Positions 23,702 through 29,569 of a stretch of 31,028 bases of DNA are shown piece after piece. The translations under genes were made by a program, and so were the position numbers. A model generated the notes under the pieces. That model was not told the origin of the DNA, ran no database searches, and was given only the letters and a program-made list of their open reading frames with translations. Source of the stretch: a virus. Numbering within the stretch: position 1 is the first letter of the stretch; every line of letters starts with the position of its first letter. The stretch covers positions 1-31,028 of IMG/VR virus record IMGVR_UViG_3300017991_000302; one strand, 5' to 3'.

Positions 23702-23740
23702 CCGGCTTAGTTGCATCAGGGTTATATATTTATTAAATTG
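23702..23740 (+). promoter_or_regulatory. Bacteroidetes-type promoter, phage-extended form
   Basis: TTG at 23711-23713, 19 bases, then TTAAATTG ending at 23740, followed by CATTATAT as in the other copies. CCGGCTTAGTTGCATCAGG is the extended element. It opens the small-gene array. Confidence 0.6.
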
Positions 23741-23763
23741 CATTATATTTAAATTATATAATT

Positions 23764-24060
23764 ATGCAAAGGCCGCAAAATATTAATTGCATTAAAATTG
23801 CAAAAACCGGAAAAGGGCTTCACCATTGGGAAGACCAATTGCTGCTCAATCAATTAAACCGCCTTATTAAATTACTTGCCCAATACAATGTCGATCCCTG
23901 GAAAAAACGGACTATTATTAACATATTCAAATCAGAAGTCACTAGGGAAAACATAATTTCCCTTCATTCGCACCCTATACAAGAATTCCTGCTACATTTA
24001 TTAGACGGGACATTATCAGACTTGGAAACATATTCATCCATTAAATCTAACCCATCATGA
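23764..24060 (+). CDS. small unknown basic protein, first of the small-gene array
   Basis: 98 residues, helical and basic in the first half (EDQLLLNQLNRLIKLLAQYN), acidic at the end. No family is recognised. It directly follows the promoter at 23702. From here to 26411 genes are short, overlap or nearly touch, and use more C than G on the coding strand. The stop overlaps the next ATG (ATGA). Confidence 0.6.
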   Translation: MQRPQNINCIKIAKTGKGLHHWEDQLLLNQLNRLIKLLAQYNVDPWKKRTIINIFKSEVTRENIISLHSHPIQEFLLHLLDGTLSDLETYSSIKSNPS

Positions 24061-24248
24061 AAACACCACATTATTTCATTAGATTCAAAACTAATTTTGA
24101 ATCTTTGCCTAAGGCAGAAACGGATGCCAAATATCTTGACGAAAGATATGGAATCGGAAACTTAATCCATATCGGATATCATCTTCCTCAACCCCAATAT
24201 AAATCTTGGGTCCCTCTTTGGTTAATCAGGTTAATCATTGTATCATAA
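24057..24248 (+). CDS. small unknown protein
   Basis: 63 residues, starting CATCATGAAAAC, a start context repeated through this array. It has TPHYFIRFKTNF and an aromatic, hydrophobic C-terminus (VPLWLIRLIIVS) that is too short for a secure membrane span. No family is recognised. Confidence 0.55.
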   Translation: MKTPHYFIRFKTNFESLPKAETDAKYLDERYGIGNLIHIGYHLPQPQYKSWVPLWLIRLIIVS

Positions 24249-24262
24249 AAACCAATTAAATC

Positions 24263-24826
24263 ATGAAAACAAGAGAAAAAAACAAAGTCGATCTAATCTT
24301 TGATGCTTATGAAAAAGAGATCGAAAACTTTACAGTATCCCCAATTCTTGGCTCTTGCCAATATAAATCAATCGAGGATACATACAATTGGGCAACTGAC
24401 CTTATCGAGGTCTTGGGTCTTAAGGGATTCGAAATAATGCTCGGAATCAAATATTCCCGTGCTTTAACCCAAGACGAGGTTGAACATATGCTCTGGGAAA
24501 TTCTTTCTGATTCCATTGACAATGAACAAAAATCTTGGCTAGAAGATGACGAAATGCTTGCCCCATTTGAAACAATGCTTTCATCAGGGAAATGTACAAT
24601 CGAAGATTATACTCATTATACTAAGAACCTTGCTTGGGATCTTTGGTCTGCAGAATTTTCCCCTTTACTGGATGAATCCATTGAAAATCCTATTTCACTT
24701 CCTACTTATGGACCAATTCTTAATCAGATGGCTCAATCTGATAACTTTCTAATTGGAATCCATCTTGCATACATTAATCATTTATACGGGGTGGATCTTT
24801 CTGAATGGGCTAACTATGACACCTAA
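24263..24826 (+). CDS. unknown acidic protein, largest of the array
   Basis: 187 residues, strongly acidic (many Glu/Asp, few Lys after residue 100), helical, with no membrane span. The motif-like DEVEHMLWEILSDSID and LAWDLWSAEFSPLLDES suggest a compact helical fold. Small acidic phage proteins are often host inhibitors or DNA mimics, but nothing here proves it. It starts AAATCATGAAAAC, 14 bases after the previous stop. Confidence 0.65.
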   Translation: MKTREKNKVDLIFDAYEKEIENFTVSPILGSCQYKSIEDTYNWATDLIEVLGLKGFEIMLGIKYSRALTQDEVEHMLWEILSDSIDNEQKSWLEDDEMLAPFETMLSSGKCTIEDYTHYTKNLAWDLWSAEFSPLLDESIENPISLPTYGPILNQMAQSDNFLIGIHLAYINHLYGVDLSEWANYDT

Positions 24827-24839
24827 AAATCCCAATATC

Positions 24840-25019
24840 ATGAAACCAAGAATTACAATCTTACTTATGATCCTGGCATTTTTTATGCTTATACAAATCG
24901 TTTGGGATGATTCAGTTAAAAATCCAAAAAATCAACCTTATGTTTCTGAGGTTGCTTTTAATCTTTATCTCGAACCGGAAGAAGTAACACAAAAACAATT
25001 TAATACAAGATACCCATGA
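24840..25019 (+). CDS. small single-span membrane protein
   Basis: 59 residues from ATG 24840, which has the ATATCATGAAA context of the array; an in-frame ATG at 24816 would overlap the previous gene. Residues 4-22 (RITILLMILAFFMLIQIVW) form a membrane span or signal anchor. The rest is acidic. No family is recognised. Confidence 0.55.
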   Translation: MKPRITILLMILAFFMLIQIVWDDSVKNPKNQPYVSEVAFNLYLEPEEVTQKQFNTRYP

Positions 25020-25219
25020 AAACAAAAGAAATGACAATTCACACAAGTCCGGAAAAAGTCAAATCTCAAATAATGACTTTAGAAAAATCTTTATCTGAGA
25101 CAAAAAATCCTCAAATGAGGTCCCAAATCAAAAAATCTCTCACAGCTCTCTACAAACTCCGTAAAAAACAAAAGAATTACACACCTCCTCCACGTAAACT
25201 CAAAATCAATGGCTTATAA
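25016..25219 (+). CDS. small basic coiled-coil protein
   Basis: 67 residues. A helical hairpin-like core (EKVKSQIMTLEKSLSETKNP and QIKKSLTALYKLRKKQK) ends in a proline-rich basic tail. The core pattern recurs in the 42-residue protein at 25904, so the two may be paralogues. It overlaps the previous stop by four bases and the next gene by 11. Confidence 0.5.
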   Translation: MKTKEMTIHTSPEKVKSQIMTLEKSLSETKNPQMRSQIKKSLTALYKLRKKQKNYTPPPRKLKINGL

Positions 25220-25406
25220 TCACCAATTTCACGGACAAGAACTCTTTACTTATAAGGGAGCTCTTATATTTATCGTGGACTTCGACCTAGGTAAACCATG
25301 GGTTAAAGCTGCATATTATCCTGATGGAGAACCCATAATCCTTTCACAGGCAGAATATCAAACTCTAAAATCTGCTGATCCCGAGGACCTTGATGGAATC
25401 ATTTAA
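25209..25406 (+). CDS. small unknown acidic protein
   Basis: 65 residues with a beta-rich start (GQELFTYKGALIFIVDFDLG) and an acidic end (SADPEDLDGII). No family is recognised. It overlaps the previous gene by 11 bases. Confidence 0.55.
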   Translation: MAYNHQFHGQELFTYKGALIFIVDFDLGKPWVKAAYYPDGEPIILSQAEYQTLKSADPEDLDGII

Positions 25407-25417
25407 ACTCATTAATT

Positions 25418-25726
25418 ATGAATCCACGAATTCTTTATATTATTTGTAACCTTGCTGGAGTTGCTGTAACTTTGAGTATTCTTAAAGAAAACGGAATTAT
25501 TACTCCAAAACAGGCAGAAGAATCCTATTCTGAATCTCTTATATCAATGTTTACTGAGCTCTTTGATAAAAACCCAAATTCTTTCTTTGAAGAGATCCAT
25601 GAATATCAAATAGAAACAAACGACAAAATATTTGTATCTGATCTTAAGCTCTGGCTCTCTAAACATAATGAGCTAATCACTGACCCTGAGGGACAATTGT
25701 CTTACGATGTAATTTCTTTATCATGA
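25418..25726 (+). CDS. unknown acidic protein
   Basis: 102 residues. The first 25 are hydrophobic (ILYIICNLAGVAVTLSILKE) and could be a signal anchor, though the segment contains polar residues. The rest is acidic and helical (SYSESLISMFTELFDKNPNS). No family is recognised. It overlaps the next start by four bases. Confidence 0.55.
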   Translation: MNPRILYIICNLAGVAVTLSILKENGIITPKQAEESYSESLISMFTELFDKNPNSFFEEIHEYQIETNDKIFVSDLKLWLSKHNELITDPEGQLSYDVISLS

Positions 25727-25935
25727 AAACCTTTCATATTCCTCTTAACCGAGAAGAACTCAGGATCATTAAAACTGGGTTATGTATTTATCAATCCCGG
25801 ATGGAACAGGATAAAAAACTTACTTCCTGCCCCAAGTTAAAACATGAAATTACTGAGAAATTAAATCAATTAAATGGCATCCTAGCCAAAATCCTTAAAA
25901 CATATGAAAGAAAAATCCAAAGCCAAACAGATTAA
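25723..25935 (+). CDS. small helical protein
   Basis: 70 residues, basic, with helices NREELRIIKTGLCIYQSRME and EITEKLNQLNGILAKILKTYE. No family is recognised. It begins ATCATGAAAACC, overlapping the previous stop, and its end overlaps the next small gene by 32 bases. Confidence 0.5.
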   Translation: MKTFHIPLNREELRIIKTGLCIYQSRMEQDKKLTSCPKLKHEITEKLNQLNGILAKILKTYERKIQSQTD

Positions 25936-26032
25936 ATCTCTGGAGCGACAGTATTTCCGATTCGAAGGTAATCCTGAAAAACAAGCTAAAATAGTATCTA
26001 AGATCACAACCCTTAAATATACAAAATCATGA
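25904..26032 (+). CDS. very small basic protein
   Basis: 42 residues beginning MKEKSKAKQIKSLERQ and ending ITTLKYTKS. Support comes from the ATATGAAAG start, the ATGA overlap with the next gene, and a likeness to the helical core of the protein at 25016. Without it a 93-base gap would be the largest in the array. Function unknown. Confidence 0.5.
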   Translation: MKEKSKAKQIKSLERQYFRFEGNPEKQAKIVSKITTLKYTKS

Positions 26033-26226
26033 AAACAATTCTTGACCAAGAATTCGAGGACCTTAAAACCTTTATGGAACAAAATGTAGGTCCTTACTCT
26101 TTTATTGAATCCTGGAATAATGCCAGGGAAAGAGCTAAAAAAGTATTCTCTAAGGAAGCTATTTCCATGCTTGATGGATCCGGCTTTATCAAGAAATTCA
26201 AAATCCGTCACATCCAAAATAACTAA
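26029..26226 (+). CDS. small unknown protein
   Basis: 65 residues with two helices (LDQEFEDLKTFMEQN; NNARERAKKVFSKEAISM) and a basic end. No family is recognised. The start context is AAATCATGAAAAC, as elsewhere in the array. Confidence 0.55.
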   Translation: MKTILDQEFEDLKTFMEQNVGPYSFIESWNNARERAKKVFSKEAISMLDGSGFIKKFKIRHIQNN

Positions 26227-26228
26227 TC

Positions 26229-26411
26229 ATGAGAGCTTATATTTCAGATCCCCATGATGTCGAAGATATCCAAAGGGAAATCGATAATGCTATTCACGCA
26301 CTCGAAGAAGTGCTTGCTGGGCTAACAATCCTAGACATTAAATTATACCCCACGCTCCAAGATCGTTATTTCTTTCAAATTAACTATAGAGGGTACTATG
26401 AAGAGGGCTAG
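26229..26411 (+). CDS. small unknown protein, last of the array
   Basis: 60 residues: an acidic amphipathic helix (DVEDIQREIDNAIHALEEVL) then a short beta hairpin rich in Tyr. No family is recognised. It begins two bases after the previous stop and is followed by a 167-base non-coding stretch. Confidence 0.55.
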   Translation: MRAYISDPHDVEDIQREIDNAIHALEEVLAGLTILDIKLYPTLQDRYFFQINYRGYYEEG

Positions 26412-26466
26412 TGCCCCAAAAAAGTACCTAAAGAATTACTATCTAAAATTAACTTCAAACAACTAG

Positions 26467-26493
26467 CAGCCAGGGAAGTAAACCCCCTGGCTG
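26467..26493 (+). promoter_or_regulatory. perfect hairpin upstream of the gene at 26579
   Basis: CAGCCAGGG (26467-26475) and CCCTGGCTG (26485-26493) pair over nine bases around AAGTAAACC. No T-run follows directly, so it is not a standard terminator; a processing site, attenuator or operator is possible. Confidence 0.5.
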
Positions 26494-26578
26494 TCCTGTA
26501 GGGCTATCCAAAAGATTTTTCTCCACAATACCAGAATTTCTAATCCTATATCCCACCCCCCCAAACAAAGAAAATATC

Positions 26579-27427
26579 ATGCAGAGAATACCCAGACCAA
26601 AAGGAACAACCATGTTAGCTTTAGAATATCAAAAGCTAAATACAGACGAAGCTCTAGATCTCTTAATCCAACATATAGTAACTTACTACGCTATCAACGG
26701 ATTTCGATATCAAGGTAAATCTGTATCTATCCCAGACCTAGCCCAAAAGCTCAACCTACCCCAAAACAAAGTAACTAATGCAATATCTAATATAGGAACA
26801 TCAATGGGTAATCTTGCTGACCCGGAAGCTTTAAACGAAACAGCTAAAACACTATTAACATTATCCACCTCTTTTTCACTCTCAGACAGAGGACTCATTC
26901 AAAGCCAGCTCGAAACTCTTCTGGCCTCTCAAGCTGGGACCTACAAACCCTTTATCTCATCCGAAGTAAACAAAGTATTAAAGCTAATGCTCGAATCTAA
27001 TAAGTCTATACAAGAACTCTATAAAGCCTTCTTCAATACTAATTCTTCTACAGTCAATATACTAAATATACATAATAAAGATAACGAACAGGACTATCTA
27101 ACACCACAAAAAGCCTTAGATCTCATCTCTGATTCCCAGCCTGCCTTGCAGAGTCCGCCTGCCGATACTAATAAGCCTGTTTCAAGTTCCCAATCAAGCT
27201 TCTCTGACAGGGCTAAAGAGCTTTGGATTAGGCATAGTATAGGGGACAATCCGAGTGTCCGTGAAGGGAGATCTGGCACCGAGGCCCTAAGAGCCCTGGA
27301 GCCTTCCGACGATACGCATACGCCTATAAGCCAAGGAGCTACAAAGCCCTCTGGCCCTCATGAAGACCACTTTTCCCGCCGGGGATACGAAATAGTGGAC
27401 GACGATTCCTTACCTACATCAGATTAG
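26579..27427 (+). CDS. unknown protein with helix-turn-helix-like head and disordered tail
   Basis: 282 residues from the ATG at 26579 in the local ATATCATG context; an ATG at 26612 is also possible. Residues 15-75 are helical with SIPDLAQKLNLPQNKVTNAI, which looks like a helix-turn-helix. A helical middle (110-170) may oligomerise. From about 185 the chain is Ser/Pro/Asp-rich and probably disordered. A DNA-binding head with an oligomerising middle fits a regulator or a terminase small subunit, but neither can be confirmed. Codon use is C-rich, and the 3' end shares the GGCC/AGCC words of the non-coding DNA that follows. Confidence 0.7.
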   Translation: MQRIPRPKGTTMLALEYQKLNTDEALDLLIQHIVTYYAINGFRYQGKSVSIPDLAQKLNLPQNKVTNAISNIGTSMGNLADPEALNETAKTLLTLSTSFSLSDRGLIQSQLETLLASQAGTYKPFISSEVNKVLKLMLESNKSIQELYKAFFNTNSSTVNILNIHNKDNEQDYLTPQKALDLISDSQPALQSPPADTNKPVSSSQSSFSDRAKELWIRHSIGDNPSVREGRSGTEALRALEPSDDTHTPISQGATKPSGPHEDHFSRRGYEIVDDDSLPTSD

Positions 27428-27469
27428 TCTTCGAGCCACGTGGCCGTCAAAGGCCCAGTGGCCTCGGTG

Positions 27470-27480
27470 TCGAGCTAAGG
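27470..27480 (+). repeat. TCGAGCTAAGG repeat, copy 8
   Basis: In non-coding DNA after the gene at 26579, so it cannot be explained by codon choice. Confidence 0.7.
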
Positions 27481-27587
27481 AGCCATTAAGCCAATTCAGG
27501 CCTTTGGTAGCTTTAAGGTCCTCCATCAGGATTATTGAAAGGAGCCAAATGGCCTTCAAGGCTAAATGGCCCAGGAGGAAAGGTCCC

Positions 27588-27596
27588 TCGAGCTAA
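27588..27596 (+). repeat. TCGAGCTAA repeat, copy 9
   Basis: In non-coding DNA, 118 bases after copy 8. A related GCGAGCTATTGCG starts at 27597. Confidence 0.7.
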
Positions 27597-27640
27597 TGCG
27601 AGCTATTGCGCCATCTGGCCCTGTGGGTGAGGTTTGAGGT

Positions 27641-27942
27641 TTTGGGTGAAGTGAAGATTTATTTAGATTAAATAAAAATAAAATAAATGTTATAAAACAT
27701 ATAAAAAAATATTAAACTTTTCTTGACAATATTTTTTTATATCAAATTTTTTTGTATCTTTATACTGTTCAAATGTTCTAAAAAAATCTGATATTCTTAT
27801 TTAGACTGAAAAAAAATAAGTCTAAATTTATGAGTTCTTTGATATGCTGAAAGTAAAAAATACTAAAATATCTTTGCGATTGATCTATTTTTTACTTTAC
27901 AGAATTAAGAGTAAAAACTAATCTTTTTTAATTTTTTTAAAC
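27641..27942 (+). promoter_or_regulatory. A/T-rich promoter and structured leader
   Basis: TTGACA at 27723 and TATCTTTA at 27755 are promoter-like although their spacing is long. Downstream, ATTTAGACT/AGTCTAAAT (27799-27807 and 27819-27827) can pair, competing with CTTAT/ATAAG (27796-27800, 27816-27820). GTTCTTTGATATGCTG (27834-27849) resembles the boxA-like word before Bacteroidetes rRNA genes. A perfect 13-base inverted repeat follows (27850-27862, 27886-27898) with TATCTTTG in its loop. This looks like a long controlled leader for the gene at 27943. Confidence 0.55.
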
Positions 27943-28401
27943 ATGGAAACAAAAAAAGTTAATGAAAGCAACAAATCAAATTTGAAACTTTCAGCAGAAA
28001 TGCAGAAAAAAATTGCAAATATCAATGCAGAGAAATTTGCAAAAAAAACTGCAAAGAAAGGAAATAAAAGTTTCTGGATTGAAGCAAATGTTATTTCAGA
28101 TTTCGGGACTGAAATAGAGCAAAAAAAAGCAGAACAGAGTAAAGATAGTGCAAAGCAGTTAATGAAAAAATATCGTCGTAAATTGCGCGATATGCAAGCA
28201 AATTTAGCACTATCTTTTGTTTCAGATTTACAGACTAATTCAGCAAGGTTAGATAAATCTTTTAAAGAGTTCGCAGAATTCAATAAAAGATATATTTATA
28301 ACTGCAAAGAAACTTTTACAAATCGTACTGAAGAATCTGATAAGGATATGTACGATTTTTTACAAACTGCATACTCTGCATTCAATGAAATGCAAAAATA
28401 A
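27943..28401 (+). CDS. lysine-rich helical protein behind a long leader
   Basis: 152 residues, basic in the first 85 (EKFAKKTAKKGNKS; KKYRRKLRD at 75-83) and mixed afterwards. KKYRRKLR recalls the second half of the motif in the protein at 17297 (KKKYRAKMRR). Codon use is unlike the neighbours, with many GCA and AAA codons. No family is recognised. The long leader, the isolated position and a strong terminator downstream suggest high or tightly controlled expression. DNA or RNA binding is an inference from charge. Confidence 0.75.
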   Translation: METKKVNESNKSNLKLSAEMQKKIANINAEKFAKKTAKKGNKSFWIEANVISDFGTEIEQKKAEQSKDSAKQLMKKYRRKLRDMQANLALSFVSDLQTNSARLDKSFKEFAEFNKRYIYNCKETFTNRTEESDKDMYDFLQTAYSAFNEMQK

Positions 28402-28407
28402 AAAATT

Positions 28408-28512
28408 ATGAACTTTTTAAATTGCAAATTCATTGAGATAGACTTGATTTTTTATTCAAGTTTTGAATGTAAACAATATTTAGTTTTTACTTTTGATATT
28501 ATACTAAATTAA
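28408..28512 (+). CDS. possible very small protein
   Basis: 34 residues (start MNFLNCKFIEIDLIFYSS) beginning seven bases after the previous stop with an AAAAATTATG context typical of starts in this genome, and ending before the terminator. The sequence is A/T-rich and has no recognisable family, so it may be untranslated 3' sequence. Confidence 0.25.
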   Translation: MNFLNCKFIEIDLIFYSSFECKQYLVFTFDIILN

Positions 28513-28540
28513 AAAAGTAAATATTAAATATTAAAACTTT

Positions 28541-28590
28541 AAAAACAGGATACAAGAAAATTAAAAAACTTGTATCCTGTTTTTTTTTTG
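28541..28590 (+). terminator. strong Rho-independent terminator, possibly bidirectional
   Basis: A 16-base perfect stem (AAAAACAGGATACAAG with CTTGTATCCTGTTTTT, 28541-28556 and 28569-28584) ends in a run of T. The A-run on the other side would also serve transcripts arriving from the minus strand. Confidence 0.95.
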
Positions 28591-28875
28591 CTTATTTTTA
28601 TATCATAGATACCAAGTGCCTTTCCCATAGCCACAACCCCACGTGTGATTAAAGGCTTTTTAGGCCATGAATCCTACGTATCATGTGACAGGCCTATATA
28701 ATATATACCAGAAACCCCAACACGTGATTAAGAGTCTTGTTAAATAACTTGACAAAAGCCCCTTAATCCCCACCCATACCCGCATTCTTCGTCCTACGTC
28801 TAGCAAAAAATATCCTAGAACCCCCACACGTAATCCTTAATCCCTGATATGCCCTAAACCCTCTAATCCCCCCAC
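28591..28875. repeat. C-rich non-coding stretch with three CACGTG-type repeats
   Basis: Three degenerate copies of AACCCC-n-ACACGTGATTAA occur at 28635-28653, 28712-28731 and 28819-28835. TCCTACGT occurs twice (28672, 28792) and TTAATCCC recurs. There is no open frame. The stretch lies between convergent transcription units. A replication origin, packaging site or operator cluster are candidates. Confidence 0.5.
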
Positions 28876-28902
28876 AAAAAAAGGGCCCAGTTTCCTGGAC
28901 CC
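28876..28902 (-). terminator. Rho-independent terminator for the minus-strand genes
   Basis: Read on the minus strand: GGGTCCAG-GAAA-CTGGGCCC, an eight-base stem with one G-T pair and a GNRA tetraloop, followed directly by TTTTTTT. It lies about 75 bases after the stop of the gene at 28976. Confidence 0.93.
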
Positions 28903-28975
28903 CCGACCTAGTTAATCTCTACTAGGCTACAGACCTAAAATCCGAAATCATCACGGTATATAAAGAACGCTAGGT

Positions 28976-29323
28976 CTATTGATAATCCCCTATATTACGT
29001 CCTTCTCTATTCTCGAGTAATCTCTCTATGATTGTTCGATCCATGAGAGAGACGTGGAATAGCGCTAAAGGAAGATCTCCAGTTACCGAATACCCTTTTT
29101 CCATATCGTATCTTACCCTTCTGGTGTAAGCCTCTAAATTATGGACATCAAAGAACCTAGCTGGAGGATCTCCATCCGTGACTATCACTACTCCAAAAAG
29201 ACCGGGAATATAGGAAAGTTCATTTTTCCTTCTATTCCTATCCACTACAAAGGCCGAAGAACAGATCCTTTGATCCTCTTCTAGATTTGCTCGAATCTTA
29301 ACTTTAAGATCAGTGTAATTCAT
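28976..29323 (-). CDS. unknown basic protein, end of the minus-strand unit
   Basis: 115 residues, soluble, with an N-terminal helix, a beta part (YIPGLFGVVIVTDGDPPARF) and a C-terminal charged helix (DRTIIERLLENREGRNIG). No family is recognised. It is preceded by an AAGTACTATTTATAATAAAA element at its ATG and followed by a strong terminator, so it may be transcribed on its own as well as from upstream. Confidence 0.7.
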   Translation of the reverse strand: MNYTDLKVKIRANLEEDQRICSSAFVVDRNRRKNELSYIPGLFGVVIVTDGDPPARFFDVHNLEAYTRRVRYDMEKGYSVTGDLPLALFHVSLMDRTIIERLLENREGRNIGDYQ

Positions 29324-29345
29324 TTTTATTATAAATAGTACTTAA
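29321..29345 (-). promoter_or_regulatory. AAGTACTAT-type promoter-like element (minus)
   Basis: On the minus strand AAGTACTATTTATAATAAAA leads directly into the ATG of the gene at 29323. It matches the elements at 4231 and 15303 on the plus strand. Here the motif is reused in the opposite orientation before a minus-strand gene, which supports a functional role. Confidence 0.45.
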
Positions 29346-29385
29346 GATACTAGCAAGCTAAACATACTATAAGAAGCAATTCTAC

Positions 29386-29414
29386 TACTAGAAGTAAATA
29401 TAATACTAGAAGTA
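29386..29414. repeat. 11-base direct repeat TACTAGAAGTA
   Basis: Two exact copies, at 29386-29396 and 29404-29414, start 18 bases apart in the gap before the gene at 29323; a partial copy (TACTAGCAAG) is at 29349. The spacing suggests binding sites for a repressor or activator. Confidence 0.5.
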
Positions 29415-29439
29415 CTCGGAAATGCCAAAAAAGAACATT

Positions 29440-29562
29440 TTAATGGGGGGGTTTCGCATAAATTGTCTTATTATAATAAATCCTATCCCATTGAGCTTTT
29501 TTAGGGGCTGAACAAGATATAGCCAAGAAAATAAAAACCATAACAATTAATAGTAATTTCAT
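29440..29562 (-). CDS. very small lipoprotein
   Basis: 40 residues. The N-terminus MKLLLIVMVFIFLAISCSAP is a lipoprotein signal with the lipid-attachment Cys at 17 (AIS-C). Mature length would be 24 residues, ending in YAKPPH. It starts eight bases after the stop of the large membrane protein, with the leader AATTAATCATG. Tiny outer-membrane lipoproteins in phages serve as o-spanins or superinfection-exclusion factors; either is possible, and neither is shown. Confidence 0.6.
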   Translation of the reverse strand: MKLLLIVMVFIFLAISCSAPKKAQWDRIYYNKTIYAKPPH

Positions 29563-29569
29563 GATTAAT

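Larger units (their letters stand above)
27428..27640. other. GGCC/AGCC-rich non-coding stretch
   Basis: Directly after the stop, CGAGCCAC...GTGGCCTCG with inner GGCC/GGCC folds into a hairpin (27432-27466). The words GGCC, AGCC and GAGCTA then recur every 10-25 bases, including two TCGAGCTAA copies (27470, 27588). It is far richer in GC than its surroundings. No convincing open frame is seen. It may be a structured RNA, a 3' regulatory region or a DNA site. Confidence 0.55.

Noticed and set aside
23597-23764. Small open frames in the gap after the gene at 23133
   Set aside because: The longest is 14 codons; the gap is better explained by the promoter at 23702.
27548-27595. A 15-codon basic peptide frame in the GGCC-rich stretch
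   Set aside because: It is too short, has no A/T-rich start leader and depends on the repeated words of the region.
28591-28875. A CRISPR array from the repeated CACGTG blocks
   Set aside because: Only three degenerate copies with unequal spacing and no Cas genes; not a CRISPR layout.
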